From NCBI RefSeq assembly GCF_029207565.1, contig NZ_JANCMW010000001.1, positions 637,197-701,196 of the forward strand: a DNA stretch of 64,000 nt, read 5' to 3'. The DNA is from Marinobacter iranensis (lineage in GTDB: Bacteria > Pseudomonadota > Gammaproteobacteria > Pseudomonadales > Oleiphilaceae). This document shows positions 18,561 through 28,740 of this stretch, piece by piece (position 1 is the stretch's first letter; every line of letters begins with the position of its first letter). The translations under genes and the position numbers were made by a program. Under the pieces are notes generated by a model. That model ran no database searches. It saw only the letters and a list, made by a program, of their open reading frames with translations, and had not been told where the DNA came from.

Positions 18561-18659
18561 TGTTCAATAATGTGCTCATTGGTTGTTCAGGTCAATGTTC
18601 AAACTGAACAAAAAGTTTGATAACGAACATTTTGGTTTTCAAATAAGAAATTTTGTTCA
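18561..18659. promoter_or_regulatory. Cluster of TGTTCA half-sites, possible upstream activator sites
   Basis: TGTTCA occurs at 18561, 18584, 18596 and 18654, and its inverse TGAACA at 18605. The copies at 18596-18610 form a perfect TGTTCA-AAC-TGAACA palindrome. They lie 60-160 bases upstream of the candidate sigma-54 promoter, the usual range for enhancer-binding activators, and in the intergenic region of the divergent activator gene. Confidence 0.5.
18616..18627. promoter_or_regulatory. Putative GlpR operator upstream of glpS, one mismatch (TTTG-ATAA-CGAA)
   Basis: AAGTTTGATAACGAACATT at 18613-18631 matches the outer bases of the E. coli consensus well, with TTTG for TTCG. It lies directly beside the TGTTCA palindrome. 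Confidence 0.5.
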
Positions 18660-18716
18660 ACTTAAAAATAAATAAAAACAAATGATTAGAAAATTACTCC
18701 TGGTTTTTACCTATAT

Positions 18717-18731
18717 TGGTATGCGCATTGC
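18717..18731 (+). promoter_or_regulatory. Candidate sigma-54 (-24/-12) promoter of glpSTPQ-DUF2160-glpV
   Basis: TGGTATGCGCATTGC has the invariant GG and GC separated by exactly 10 bases, as in TGGCAC-N5-TTGC. Transcription would start near 18743, about 73 bases before glpS. The divergent neighbour encodes a sigma-54 activator, which supports the call. Confidence 0.55.
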
Positions 18732-18740
18732 CTTTCAGTA

Positions 18741-18752
18741 TTCGAAATCGAA
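18741..18752. promoter_or_regulatory. Putative GlpR operator overlapping the predicted glpS transcription start
   Basis: This is a perfect TTCG-AAAT-CGAA palindrome. It begins 10 bases after the -12 element of the candidate sigma-54 promoter, where a bound repressor would block initiation. Confidence 0.5.
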
Positions 18753-18815
18753 TTTTCGCCGGTTACCTGCGAGTGCCGGTGAATAACGTGTCACAAGAAC
18801 AACAAAGGAAAGCCT

Positions 18816-19910
18816 ATGTCCTTAACACTGGAGAACCTCTCCCGTGTCGTGGATGGAGTCGACTACATCCGGGATGCGAATATCACGTTTGAGGCGGGTT
18901 CGTTCAACGTACTGCTCGGGCGCACACTAGCCGGTAAAACCTCAATGATGCGGCTGATGGCCGGGCTGGACAAGCCTGACGAAGGCCGCCTCATCTACAA
19001 TGGCAATGATGTGACCGGGCAAAGCGTTCAGCAACGCAATGTCTCGATGATCTATCAGCAGTTCATCAATTACCCCAATCTCACGGTGTATGAAAACATC
19101 GCTTCTCCCTTGCGTCTGGCAAAGATGAAGGAGAGCGAGATTGATCGGCGGGTAAAAGAAACCGCGAACATGTTGCGGATTGACCCGCTGCTGAAACGCT
19201 ATCCGCTGGAACTGTCCGGTGGTCAGCAACAGCGCACGGCGATGGCCCGGGCACTGGTCAAGGATGCCACCCTGATCCTGTTCGACGAACCTCTGGTGAA
19301 CCTCGACTACAAACTGCGCGAAGAGTTGCGTGCTGAGCTGCGGGATCTGTTCCGTGAGCGCCAGTGCATCGCTGTGTACGCAACCACTGAAGCCAACGAG
19401 GCGTTGGCGTTGGGCGGTGTCACGACACTGCTTGATCGGGGGCGCATCGTTCAGTCGGGCCCGGTGATGGAGGTTTATCGTAATCCGGTAAACACGCTGG
19501 CGGCGCAGCTGTTCAGCGAACCACCGATGAATATGATCAAAGGGCGTGTGACCGACACCGAAGTCACTTTCGATGAGTACTCACACCATGCGTTGACCCA
19601 CGAGTTGGCGGAACTCGAGCCCGGTGATTACTGGTTTGGGATCCGGCCGAGTCACATCGGGCTTGTGCCCAACAACGAGGACGATCTTGAGATGTCCATG
19701 GAGGTCGAGCTCAGCGAAATCAGTGGCTCGGAAACCTTCATGCACGTGCGTAACCGATATTTCGAGATGGTGATGCAATTGATGGGGGTGCACCAGTATC
19801 ACACGGGGTCGCCCATCAAGATCTACCTGCCTATTAACAAGCTGTTTGTCTTCGATAATAACGAGAAACTGGTGCACACCCCGGCACAGGTAACAGGAGG
19901 GTCGGTCTAA
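18816..19910 (+). CDS. glpS: Glycerol ABC importer ATP-binding subunit 1
   Basis: This is one of two cytoplasmic ATPases of a GlpSTPQV-type glycerol importer, known from Rhizobium leguminosarum. The 364-residue protein has Walker A as GRTLAGKTS, a canonical LSGGQQQR signature, Walker B ILFDEPLVNLD, and a MalK-like C-terminal regulatory domain. It is the first gene of a six-gene operon and overlaps glpT by one base (TAATG). The Walker A differs from the usual GPSGxGKS pattern, yet keeps GxxxxGKT. Assignment to glycerol rests on gene order plus glpK/glpR/glpD next door. Confidence 0.88.
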   Translation: MSLTLENLSRVVDGVDYIRDANITFEAGSFNVLLGRTLAGKTSMMRLMAGLDKPDEGRLIYNGNDVTGQSVQQRNVSMIYQQFINYPNLTVYENIASPLRLAKMKESEIDRRVKETANMLRIDPLLKRYPLELSGGQQQRTAMARALVKDATLILFDEPLVNLDYKLREELRAELRDLFRERQCIAVYATTEANEALALGGVTTLLDRGRIVQSGPVMEVYRNPVNTLAAQLFSEPPMNMIKGRVTDTEVTFDEYSHHALTHELAELEPGDYWFGIRPSHIGLVPNNEDDLEMSMEVELSEISGSETFMHVRNRYFEMVMQLMGVHQYHTGSPIKIYLPINKLFVFDNNEKLVHTPAQVTGGSV

Positions 19911-21013
19911 TGGCTGAAATTCACTTGAAGTCCCTGGCTCATAGTTACAGTGACACCCCGGCCGGGCCCGATGACTACGCCATCCGTCACCTGGATCACG
20001 TCTGGGAGAAGGGCGGTGCCTATGCCTTGCTTGGACCTTCCGGCTGCGGCAAGAGCACGATGCTGAACATTATTTCGGGGCTGCTCCAGCCGTCCGAGGG
20101 CGATGTGCTGTTCGATGGCAAGCGGGTTAATGAGTTGTCCCCGCGGGACAGGAACATTGCCCAGGTTTTTCAGTTCCCCGTTATCTATGACTCGATGACG
20201 GTGTTCCAGAACCTGGCATTCCCCCTCAAGAATACCGGTGTGCCTTCGTCCCAGATCAAGGCCAAGGTGCATGAAATCGCCGGGATTCTGGAAATTGAGG
20301 AAGAGCTGCATAAAAAGGCCAAGAATCTTACTGCGGACCAGAAGCAGAAAGTCTCCATGGGGCGTGGCCTGGTCCGGGGGGATGTGTCCGCCATCCTGTT
20401 CGATGAGCCACTGACTGTGATCGACCCTCAGCTCAAGTGGAAACTGCGCCGCAAGCTCAAACAGATCCACGAGCAGTTCGATATCACCATGGTGTATGTC
20501 ACCCACGATCAGTTGGAAGCGTCCACCTTCGCCGACAAGATCGCGGTAATGTACGGCGGCCAGATCGTTCAGTTCGGAACACCAACGGAGCTCTTTGAGC
20601 AGCCAAACCATACGTTCGTGGGGTATTTCATTGGCAGCCCCGGCATGAACCTGATTGAGGTGCAGCGATGCCCCCGGGGCGTCTGCTTCGGCAGCACGGT
20701 GGTACCGATGGATGCCCGGCAGGTTGAGACCCTGCAGCGCCTGCAATCCAACAACCTCAAGATTGGTATCCGCCCGGAGTTTATCCAGGCGTCGGACATC
20801 GCGGCGGATGACACGTTTGAAGCTGAGGTGATGGATGTTGAGGACCTGGGTACCTATAAGATCATGACGGTGAAGCTGGACTTCGAAACGTTGAAAGTCC
20901 GTCTTACCGAGGATCAGCATTTTGAGGTTGGCAGCCATGTTCAGCTCAGTTTCCCGGAGAAGTGGCTGAAGCTGTACGTGGACGAGTTTCTGGTAGAGGA
21001 GAAGGACCAATGA
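19910..21013 (+). CDS. glpT: Glycerol ABC importer ATP-binding subunit 2 (degenerate signature motif)
   Basis: This is the second ATPase of the importer, 367 residues. Walker A is the canonical GPSGCGKST and Walker B is ILFDEPLTVIDP, but the ABC signature LSGGQ is replaced by LTADQKQKV. The GlpS-GlpT pair would therefore form a heterodimer with one complete and one degenerate ATP site. A TOBE-like C-terminal domain (GIRPEFIQ onward) is present. Both ends overlap neighbours: one base with glpS and an ATGA overlap with glpP, so the subunits are translationally coupled. Confidence 0.88.
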   Translation: MAEIHLKSLAHSYSDTPAGPDDYAIRHLDHVWEKGGAYALLGPSGCGKSTMLNIISGLLQPSEGDVLFDGKRVNELSPRDRNIAQVFQFPVIYDSMTVFQNLAFPLKNTGVPSSQIKAKVHEIAGILEIEEELHKKAKNLTADQKQKVSMGRGLVRGDVSAILFDEPLTVIDPQLKWKLRRKLKQIHEQFDITMVYVTHDQLEASTFADKIAVMYGGQIVQFGTPTELFEQPNHTFVGYFIGSPGMNLIEVQRCPRGVCFGSTVVPMDARQVETLQRLQSNNLKIGIRPEFIQASDIAADDTFEAEVMDVEDLGTYKIMTVKLDFETLKVRLTEDQHFEVGSHVQLSFPEKWLKLYVDEFLVEEKDQ

Positions 21014-21876
21014 ACAAGGTTCCCAATAATCGTGCCTGGTGGCTCGTACTGCCAGTATTCATTCTTGTTGCGTTCTCGGCGCTGATACCGCTGATGACGG
21101 TTGTGAACTATTCGGTCCAGGACATATTCGGTCCGGGGAATGCCTATTACGTGGGCACCGAGTGGTTTAGGGAAGTGCTCGCTGATGAGCGACTGAGAGA
21201 ATCACTGCTCAGGCAATTCCTTTTTTCCGGCGCGGTGCTGGCCATCCAGATTCCGCTGGGCATTGGTGTCGCGCTGATGATGCCAAAATCCGGCATCAAG
21301 GCCTCTCTCTGCCTGATCCTGCTAGCCGTTCCCCTGCTGATTCCCTGGAACGTGGTGGGCACCATCTGGCAGATCTTCGGTCGTGGTGATATCGGCCTGT
21401 TTGGCTGGGGGCTGAATGCACTCGGCGTTGATTATAACTACACCGGTAACACGGTGGATGCCTGGCTGACCGTGTTGTTGATGGATGTGTGGCACTGGAC
21501 GCCACTGGTTGCCCTGTTGTGCTACTCCGGGTTGAGGGCGATTCCCGAAGCCTTCTATCAGGCCGCCGAAATTGACCGTGCCTCCAAGTGGGCCGTGTTC
21601 CGGTACATCCAGTTGCCGCGCCTGAAAAGCGTGCTGGTGATTGCCGTGCTGCTGCGATTCATGGACAGTTTCATGATCTACACGGAGCCCTTTGTTCTCA
21701 CCGGTGGTGGGCCTGGCAGCTCAACAACCTTTCTGAGCCAGACACTCACAACCATGGCGATTGGCCAGTTTGATATAGGCCGTGCGGCAGCATTCTCGCT
21801 GATCTACTTCCTGATCGTGCTGCTGGTGTCCTGGTTGTTCTTTACCGCCATAACTCACCTCGACAAAGAAAAATAA
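21010..21876 (+). CDS. glpP: Glycerol ABC importer permease subunit 1
   Basis: This is an inner-membrane permease of the MalF/UgpA type with about six hydrophobic segments. It has the coupling motif EAFYQAAEIDRASKWAVFRY (EAA loop) at about residues 180-200. The frame is open further upstream, but the ATG at 21010 overlaps the glpT stop (ATGA) and is preceded by GAGGAG, giving 288 residues that start MNKVPNN. Confidence 0.88.
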   Translation: MNKVPNNRAWWLVLPVFILVAFSALIPLMTVVNYSVQDIFGPGNAYYVGTEWFREVLADERLRESLLRQFLFSGAVLAIQIPLGIGVALMMPKSGIKASLCLILLAVPLLIPWNVVGTIWQIFGRGDIGLFGWGLNALGVDYNYTGNTVDAWLTVLLMDVWHWTPLVALLCYSGLRAIPEAFYQAAEIDRASKWAVFRYIQLPRLKSVLVIAVLLRFMDSFMIYTEPFVLTGGGPGSSTTFLSQTLTTMAIGQFDIGRAAAFSLIYFLIVLLVSWLFFTAITHLDKEK

Positions 21877-21886
21877 GGAGAGAGTG

Positions 21887-22693
21887 ATGAACTACTCACG
21901 TTCCAAGGGCATCGGGATGACACTGTTTATCGTGCTCCTGCTGACCCCGATCTACTGGCTTCTGAACATGTCGTTCAAGACCAACCAGGAAATTCTTGGC
22001 GGTCTGACTCTGTGGCCGCAGGAATTTACCCTGGCCAACTACGCCGTCATATTTTCGGACTCCAGTTGGTACTCGGGTTACATCAACTCGATGATTTATG
22101 TGTCCATGAACATGACCATCACGTTGCTGGTGGCGTTGCCGGCCGCCTATGCGTTCAGCCGCTACAAGTTCGTTGGTGACAAACACTTGTTCTTCTGGTT
22201 GTTGAGTAACCGCATGGCGCCGCCCGCGGTCTTCCTGCTGCCGTTCTTCCAGCTCTACTCTTCGGTGGGGCTGTTCGATACCCACATTGCGGTAGCGCTG
22301 GCGCACTGTTTGTTCAACGTGCCACTGGCGGTCTGGATACTGGAAGGTTTCATGTCCGGTGTGCCGCGCGAGTACGACGAGATGGCCTATATTGATGGTT
22401 ACAGTTTCCCGAAGTTCTTCGTCAAGATCTTCCTGCCGATGATCCGCTCGGGGATTGGTGTCGCCGCGTTCTTTGCCTTCATGTTCTCGTGGGTGGAGCT
22501 GCTGCTGGCAAGGACACTGACCTCCGTGGATGCGCAGCCCATCGCGGCTATCATGACCCGAACGGTCGGGGCCAGTGGTATCGACTGGGGCGTGCTGGCA
22601 GCTGCGGGCGTGCTCACCATTATTCCTGGTGTGTTGGTGGTCTGGTTTGTCCGTAACCACATCGCCAAAGGCTTCGCACTGGGCCGGGTATAA
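21887..22693 (+). CDS. glpQ: Glycerol ABC importer permease subunit 2
   Basis: This is the second inner-membrane permease (MalG/UgpE type), 268 residues, with about six transmembrane segments and an EAA-like loop PREYDEMAYIDGYSFPKFF. A GTG one codon earlier is possible, but AGGAG at 21876-21880 is better spaced for the ATG at 21887. It pairs with GlpP to form the channel. Confidence 0.88.
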   Translation: MNYSRSKGIGMTLFIVLLLTPIYWLLNMSFKTNQEILGGLTLWPQEFTLANYAVIFSDSSWYSGYINSMIYVSMNMTITLLVALPAAYAFSRYKFVGDKHLFFWLLSNRMAPPAVFLLPFFQLYSSVGLFDTHIAVALAHCLFNVPLAVWILEGFMSGVPREYDEMAYIDGYSFPKFFVKIFLPMIRSGIGVAAFFAFMFSWVELLLARTLTSVDAQPIAAIMTRTVGASGIDWGVLAAAGVLTIIPGVLVVWFVRNHIAKGFALGRV

Positions 22694-22704
22694 GGAGGAT
22701 TATC

Positions 22705-22980
22705 ATGATTGCGTGGATGAACTGGACACCGAGTGTTGCTATTTTCTTTGCAGTGATTGCCGGCATACTGGCGTTTATGACCGTTTACGAAGTTGTTTCG
22801 CCCTGCACGGAACGAAAGGGATTTCTGCCCATTTCGACGACCCGGGGAGACCGACTTTTTATTGGACTGTTGTCTGCAGCGTATATTCACCTCGCATTCC
22901 TGGCGGTCAGCGATATCACCCTCTGGGTGGCACTGGCGGTCTCGGTGGTCTGGCTTTTGGTGCTGTTGCGCTGGGGGTGA
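22705..22980 (+). CDS. DUF2160 small inner-membrane protein of the glycerol importer operon
   Basis: This 91-residue protein has three hydrophobic segments (about residues 8-30, 50-70 and 72-89) and a short polar loop with SPCTERKGFLP. Small DUF2160 proteins are regularly found between the glpQ and glpV genes of GlpSTPQV-type operons. The role is unknown; an accessory membrane subunit is plausible. AAGGAGGA precedes the ATG, 12 bases after glpQ. Confidence 0.8.
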   Translation: MIAWMNWTPSVAIFFAVIAGILAFMTVYEVVSPCTERKGFLPISTTRGDRLFIGLLSAAYIHLAFLAVSDITLWVALAVSVVWLLVLLRWG

Positions 22981-23061
22981 TGAGGCCGATGCTGGATTTT
23001 CGTTTGCCAGGGATGGCCGAAAAAAATCTTGTGATTTATCGCTTAAAACGGTTGTAAAAAT

Positions 23062-23073
23062 TTCTATAACGAA
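23062..23073. promoter_or_regulatory. Putative GlpR operator upstream of glpV, one mismatch (TTCT-ATAA-CGAA)
   Basis: It lies in the 239-base gap between the DUF2160 gene and glpV, which suggests glpV also has its own regulated promoter. The right half CGAAC matches the consensus. Confidence 0.4.
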
Positions 23074-23090
23074 CTATTTTCTTCTTAATG

Positions 23091-23102
23091 ATCGGAATCG
23101 AA
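23091..23102. promoter_or_regulatory. Second putative GlpR operator upstream of glpV, one mismatch (ATCG-GAAT-CGAA)
   Basis: The right half is CGAACAT, identical to the consensus. It is centred 29 bases from the first site, a spacing of nearly three helical turns. Confidence 0.35.
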
Positions 23103-23219
23103 CATATCGGTTCGGCTCCGGTTTCAGGAATAGCGGTCAAAACGCTATACAGGGAAAACCGGAACGCAGAGAAGTTGTCGCGTTTCGAACAAACCAAAAC
23201 AAGACGAACGAGGTTGGAT

Positions 23220-24968
23220 ATGTTCAACAACAATAAATATCCGAAAACCCTCCTGCTGAGTGCCGCGATCGGCTCGGTGGGTTTGGGGCTCAGCTTTCAG
23301 GCCAGTGCAGATCAGTATTCTGATGCCGCCCAGAAGTGGATTGACGAGGCATTCAAGAATTCTACCCTGAGCAAAGAAGAGCAGATGAAAGAGATGGAGT
23401 GGTTCATCAAGGCCGCCGAGCAGTTCCGGGGTATGGACATAAACGTTGTCTCAGAAACCATCGCCACCCATGAATATGAATCCAAGGTGCTGGCTGAAGC
23501 ATTCAGCGAAATTACCGGCATCAATCTCACACACACACTGATCCAGGAAGGCGATGTTATCGAGAAGCTGCAGACACAGATGCAGTCCGGTCGAAACATC
23601 TACGACGGCTGGGTCAACGACTCGGACCTGATCGGTACCCATTTCCGCTACGGTAAAGTCATGCCCGTTGAGGACATCATGAACGGTGAAGGCAAGGATC
23701 TGACCCTGCCGACGCTTGATCTAGATGATTTTATCGGACTCGATTTCACCACCGGCCCGGATGGCAAGCTTTACCAGTTGCCGGACCAGCAATTCGCCAA
23801 CTTGTACTGGTTCCGCGCTGACTGGTTTGAGCGTGAAGACCTGAAAAAGCAGTTCAAGGATATCTATGGCTACGAATTGGGTGTGCCTGTTAACTGGTCC
23901 GCTTACGAGGACATTGCCGAATTCTTCTCCGTACACGTGAAGGAAATTGACGGAAAGCGGGTCTATGGCCACATGGATTATGGCAAGAAAGACCCTTCAC
24001 TGGGCTGGCGCTTCACGGACGCCTGGTTCTCCATGGCAGGTGCTGGCGACAAAGGCTTGCCGAACGGTTTGCCGGTAGACGAGTGGGGCATCCGTGTTGA
24101 CGAATGTCATCCGGTCGGTGCCAGCGTCAGCCGCGGTGGTGCCACTAACGGGCCCGCGGCTGTTTATGCAACCACCAAATACGTTGACTGGTTGGAAAAG
24201 TACGCTCCGCCCGAAGCGCAGGGTATGACCTTCTCTGAAGCCGGTCCGGTACCTGCTCAGGGCAACATTGCCCAGCAAATCTTCTGGTACACCGCGTTTA
24301 CCGCCAGCATGATCGAGGATGGCCTGCCGGTCGTCAACGAAGACGGTACTCCGAAGTGGCGCATGGCTCCCTCTCCCCGTGGACCCTACTGGGAAGAAGG
24401 CATGAAACTGGGTTATCAGGACGTGGGTTCCTGGACCTTCATGAAGTCCACCCCGAAAGAGCGTCGTCTGGCTGCCTGGTTGTATGCCCAGTTTACGGTT
24501 TCCAAGACCGTATCCCTGGAAAAAACCATCGCTGGTCTGACACCCATCCGCGAGTCTGACATCAACTCGGATGCCATGACCGAAATGGCGCCCAAGCTTG
24601 GCGGCCTTGTTGAGTTCTACCGCAGCCCGGCCCGCGTTCAGTGGTCGCCGACTGGTACCAACGTACCGGATTATCCGAAGCTGGCTCAGCTCTGGTGGCA
24701 GTACATCGCCCAGGCTGCAAGTGGCGAAGCAACACCACAGAAAGCACTGGATGGTCTGGCGGAAGCCCAGGATCGCATCATGGAGCGTCTTGAGCGCGCC
24801 AGTGTCCAGGAAACCTGTGGTCCGAAGCTGAACGAACCGCGCGATCCGCAGTACTGGCTTGATCAGCCGGGTGCTCCCAAGCCGAAGCTGGACAACGAAA
24901 AGCCGCAAGGCAAAACCGTCCGCTACGAAGAGTTGCTGAAAACCTGGGAAGAAGCTCGCGAGAGTTAA
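23220..24968 (+). CDS. glpV: Periplasmic glycerol-binding protein of the ABC importer
   Basis: This is the extracytoplasmic binding protein that delivers the solute to GlpPQ. The 582-residue precursor has a signal peptide (MFNNNKYPKTLLLSAAIG onward) with cleavage likely after FQASA. The frame is open 44 codons upstream, but GAGG precedes the ATG at 23220 and the signal peptide starts there. It is a close paralogue of the protein at 8969-10723. It is the last gene of the importer operon, although the 239-base gap before it with two GlpR-like sites points to extra expression, as binding proteins are needed in excess. Confidence 0.9.
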   Translation: MFNNNKYPKTLLLSAAIGSVGLGLSFQASADQYSDAAQKWIDEAFKNSTLSKEEQMKEMEWFIKAAEQFRGMDINVVSETIATHEYESKVLAEAFSEITGINLTHTLIQEGDVIEKLQTQMQSGRNIYDGWVNDSDLIGTHFRYGKVMPVEDIMNGEGKDLTLPTLDLDDFIGLDFTTGPDGKLYQLPDQQFANLYWFRADWFEREDLKKQFKDIYGYELGVPVNWSAYEDIAEFFSVHVKEIDGKRVYGHMDYGKKDPSLGWRFTDAWFSMAGAGDKGLPNGLPVDEWGIRVDECHPVGASVSRGGATNGPAAVYATTKYVDWLEKYAPPEAQGMTFSEAGPVPAQGNIAQQIFWYTAFTASMIEDGLPVVNEDGTPKWRMAPSPRGPYWEEGMKLGYQDVGSWTFMKSTPKERRLAAWLYAQFTVSKTVSLEKTIAGLTPIRESDINSDAMTEMAPKLGGLVEFYRSPARVQWSPTGTNVPDYPKLAQLWWQYIAQAASGEATPQKALDGLAEAQDRIMERLERASVQETCGPKLNEPRDPQYWLDQPGAPKPKLDNEKPQGKTVRYEELLKTWEEARES

Positions 24969-25225
24969 TTTCCGGCGCAACCTAACAGTAGTGATTTACC
25001 TGCAGTGCCCTGCTGCTGTCCCGAGTCTCCCGGGGCAGCGGCAGACCTAACACCGTCAGGTCGGTGGGTCTTGGCCGGTTGCTTTCATACCCCCCCTTAT
25101 AGCATCTCAGGTGTTCCCCGTACGTTGCGGGTAAACCCTGCCGGCCCTTTTTTCCCGCTTTCTGTACCTGCGCTGTCCTTGAAAAGCCCTGAACACTCGG
25201 GCCTGCAGTAGGGAGCCTATAGGGC
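24969..25225. other. Structured intergenic region between glpV and the chemoreceptor gene
   Basis: This 257-base stretch has no gene. A stable hairpin lies at 25010-25044: 14-base arms starting CTGCTGCTG and ending GCGGCAG pair with G-U allowance around a 7-base loop. It is followed by a smaller GACCT/AGGTC hairpin and by CCGGCCC plus six T at 25142-25153, which resembles a terminator tail. It may combine the end of the glpV transcript with a structured leader for the chemoreceptor. It does not match a riboswitch that I recognise. Confidence 0.5.
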
Positions 25226-27232
25226 ATGAAAAACATTTCAGTCATCCATCGTCTTTACCTGGGCTTCGGTCTGCTTTGCCTGATCATCGCGGGCTGGGGC
25301 CTTTTCAACGGCAACATGATGGCGTCCATTTCCGATGGCACATCAGAGGTAAAGGAAAGGATTTTCCCGTTCCAGCGCTCGGTCCAGGCCGTCGAGGCAA
25401 CCACCGGCAGCAGTGGTATGGCTGTAATCTCTCTTGCCAGAGTGAGAGACAACCAGGAGCTGGAAACCCGCTACGGAAGGCTGAACGAGAGAATGGCCGG
25501 TCTTGAGGAACAGGTCGGATTACTGGCATCCGATGCTGGCAAGATTCGTCTGTTGACGGGGTTTGAAGCGCCTGCACAACAATACCGTCAGGCACTTGGC
25601 ACGCTCCGGCAACAAGCGGCCACGCTTCAGAATCATCAGGCAGAGGTCATCAGGGTGTCGGAATCGGTGAACCGGGATCTGTCTGACTTTCTCGCCAGGG
25701 CATCCGAAATGAAGCAACTGCTGCTTCGTGAGGCGTCAGCACCCGCGGGGTCCGATATCTACCTGAAGGACCTGCTGATGACCCTGATGGGGAACCTGTC
25801 GAATATCGAATTGCTGATCATGCAACTGGTCAGCACAGACGATGCTGAGCAGTTAAAAGCGGTGGTGGAAAATCTTCGTTTTAACACCGTGACCGTAGAG
25901 CAGGACATCGAAGCCATTATTGAAGAGATTGCATCGTTGGAGGATCTTGCGCCGATTGCGCAGGCGTTCTTCGAGTCGGTCAATAGTGAGACGGGTATTG
26001 TCAGCCAGTATTACGACTACCGCAGCAACCTGCTGGCGGTAAACCGGGCGGTTGCGGACATTGAAGGTGGCCTTGATAACCTCAACCGTCATATTGACGA
26101 CATGGTCACCGCTGCAGGAGAGGCCGCCGTTCAGGCTGTGGACAACCTGGATTCCACCGCACGCTTCTCCGAACAATTAGTGTATTACCTGGTGCCGTCG
26201 ATCCTGTTCATCGCAGTGGTGATATCCGTATGGCTGGGGCGCCTGATCAGTATTCCGTTGCGGGCAACGGTGAACCATCTCTCGGCCATGGCCGGTGGTG
26301 ACTACAGCCGTGAGCTGACATTCCGTGCCAACGGCGAGTTCATCGAGTTGAGAGACTCGGCCAACCAGCTTGCCGCCGCGATGAGGGAAGTGTTGGGCAG
26401 CCTACAAAAAGCCGGTGGTGAAATTACCAGTGTGGCCGCGTCCAACGCGGATTTCTCCCACGACCTCAGCCAGCGAATTCGCGGGCAGGCGGAGGATCTT
26501 GACTCGATTGCGACCGCCATGACGGAAATGGAGGCCTCCTGCCACCATGTGGCCGAGGCGGTACGGGATACCCACCAACTGGTGGAGTCTGTTAACAGCC
26601 ACGTGGATGAGAGCAAGGCCACCGCGCGGGCCAATATGGACTGCGTCAACGAACTGGAGGAACAGATCCAGCAGACCTCCGGCAAGCTCAAACAGCTTGA
26701 GAGTGCCTCCCACGACATCGGTCGGATCACCGAATCCATTGACGAAATTGCCAACCAGACCAACCTTCTGGCCCTCAACGCCGCCATAGAGTCAGCCCGG
26801 GCGGGCGAGTTCGGCCGTGGCTTCGCGGTGGTGGCCGATGAAGTGCGACAACTTGCCCAGAAAACCACCAACAGCACGGACACCATTCGGGGGCTTGTCA
26901 CTCGTCTTCAGAGTGAAGCGGCGGACGCCGTGAGCTCCATGGAGGACAGCTTCCAGCGCCTTGAGTCGGTGAAGTCACTGATCACCGACGCCTCCAAAGG
27001 CGTCGAAACCATACGGGAAGCGGTGGACCAGATCCGCAACAGTGCGGAGCATGTTCGTTCAGGCATGGACGAACAGGAAGACGTGAGCCGTTCGGTTTCG
27101 CGCAATGTCACCGAGATCAGCGGTTCTTCCTCAGAGAACCTGGCGCAGATAGAGCAATTGGTGACCACCAGCGATCAGCTTAAGCGATCAATGGGCGACA
27201 TCGAGGCACTGATCGGGCGGTTTCGTGTGTAG
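25226..27232 (+). CDS. Methyl-accepting chemotaxis protein
   Basis: This 668-residue inner-membrane chemoreceptor has a first transmembrane segment near residues 10-28, a large periplasmic helical sensor region (to about 315), a second transmembrane segment at about 318-340 and a HAMP domain. The cytoplasmic signalling domain contains the hairpin-tip sequence [15 protein letters not shown]. Its position between the glycerol importer and a GlpR-linked enolase suggests it senses glycerol or a related compound, but nothing in the sensor domain proves this. A GGGAGCC ribosome-binding site precedes the ATG. Confidence 0.92.
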   Translation: MKNISVIHRLYLGFGLLCLIIAGWGLFNGNMMASISDGTSEVKERIFPFQRSVQAVEATTGSSGMAVISLARVRDNQELETRYGRLNERMAGLEEQVGLLASDAGKIRLLTGFEAPAQQYRQALGTLRQQAATLQNHQAEVIRVSESVNRDLSDFLARASEMKQLLLREASAPAGSDIYLKDLLMTLMGNLSNIELLIMQLVSTDDAEQLKAVVENLRFNTVTVEQDIEAIIEEIASLEDLAPIAQAFFESVNSETGIVSQYYDYRSNLLAVNRAVADIEGGLDNLNRHIDDMVTAAGEAAVQAVDNLDSTARFSEQLVYYLVPSILFIAVVISVWLGRLISIPLRATVNHLSAMAGGDYSRELTFRANGEFIELRDSANQLAAAMREVLGSLQKAGGEITSVAASNADFSHDLSQRIRGQAEDLDSIATAMTEMEASCHHVAEAVRDTHQLVESVNSHVDESKATARANMDCVNELEEQIQQTSGKLKQLESASHDIGRITESIDEIANQTNLLALNAAIESARAGEFGRGFAVVADEVRQLAQKTTNSTDTIRGLVTRLQSEAADAVSSMEDSFQRLESVKSLITDASKGVETIREAVDQIRNSAEHVRSGMDEQEDVSRSVSRNVTEISGSSSENLAQIEQLVTTSDQLKRSMGDIEALIGRFRV

Positions 27233-27242
27233 TTCACGCTAA

Positions 27243-27264
27243 CCGGAACTCATATCCGGCTTTT
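27243..27264 (+). terminator. Weak rho-independent terminator after the chemoreceptor gene
   Basis: CCGGA at 27243-27247 pairs with TCCGG at 27255-27259 and is followed by CTTTT. The stem is only five base pairs, so termination may be partial. Confidence 0.4.
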
Positions 27265-27312
27265 CCATATAACAAAATCATATTGGGTTTTGTTCTTTTT
27301 CGCTTGTTAATG

Positions 27313-27324
27313 TTCGTAAACGAA
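27313..27324. promoter_or_regulatory. Putative GlpR operator upstream of eno-tpiA (TTCG-TAAA-CGAA)
   Basis: AATGTTCGTAAACGAATATT at 27309-27328 is a perfect TTCG-N4-CGAA palindrome with matching flanks, the best GlpR-like site in the window. It lies about 80 bases upstream of eno. Confidence 0.6.
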
Positions 27325-27372
27325 TATTACAATCGTATTTACTGTTCGATTATGCACGCAGTCGGTGCGTAA

Positions 27373-28707
<1,335 letters not shown>

Positions 28708-28740
28708 AACGTCACCGCGAGGAGTTACAGGAGACAAATC

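Noticed and set aside
19907..21010. A 367-codon open frame exactly opposite glpT
   Set aside because: It mirrors the codon structure of glpT, which has complete ATPase motifs and coupled neighbours; the antisense product resembles nothing.
24969..25225. A riboswitch (for example cyclic di-GMP type) before the chemoreceptor gene
   Set aside because: Hairpins exist, but the conserved bases of the riboswitch classes I can recall are not in place.
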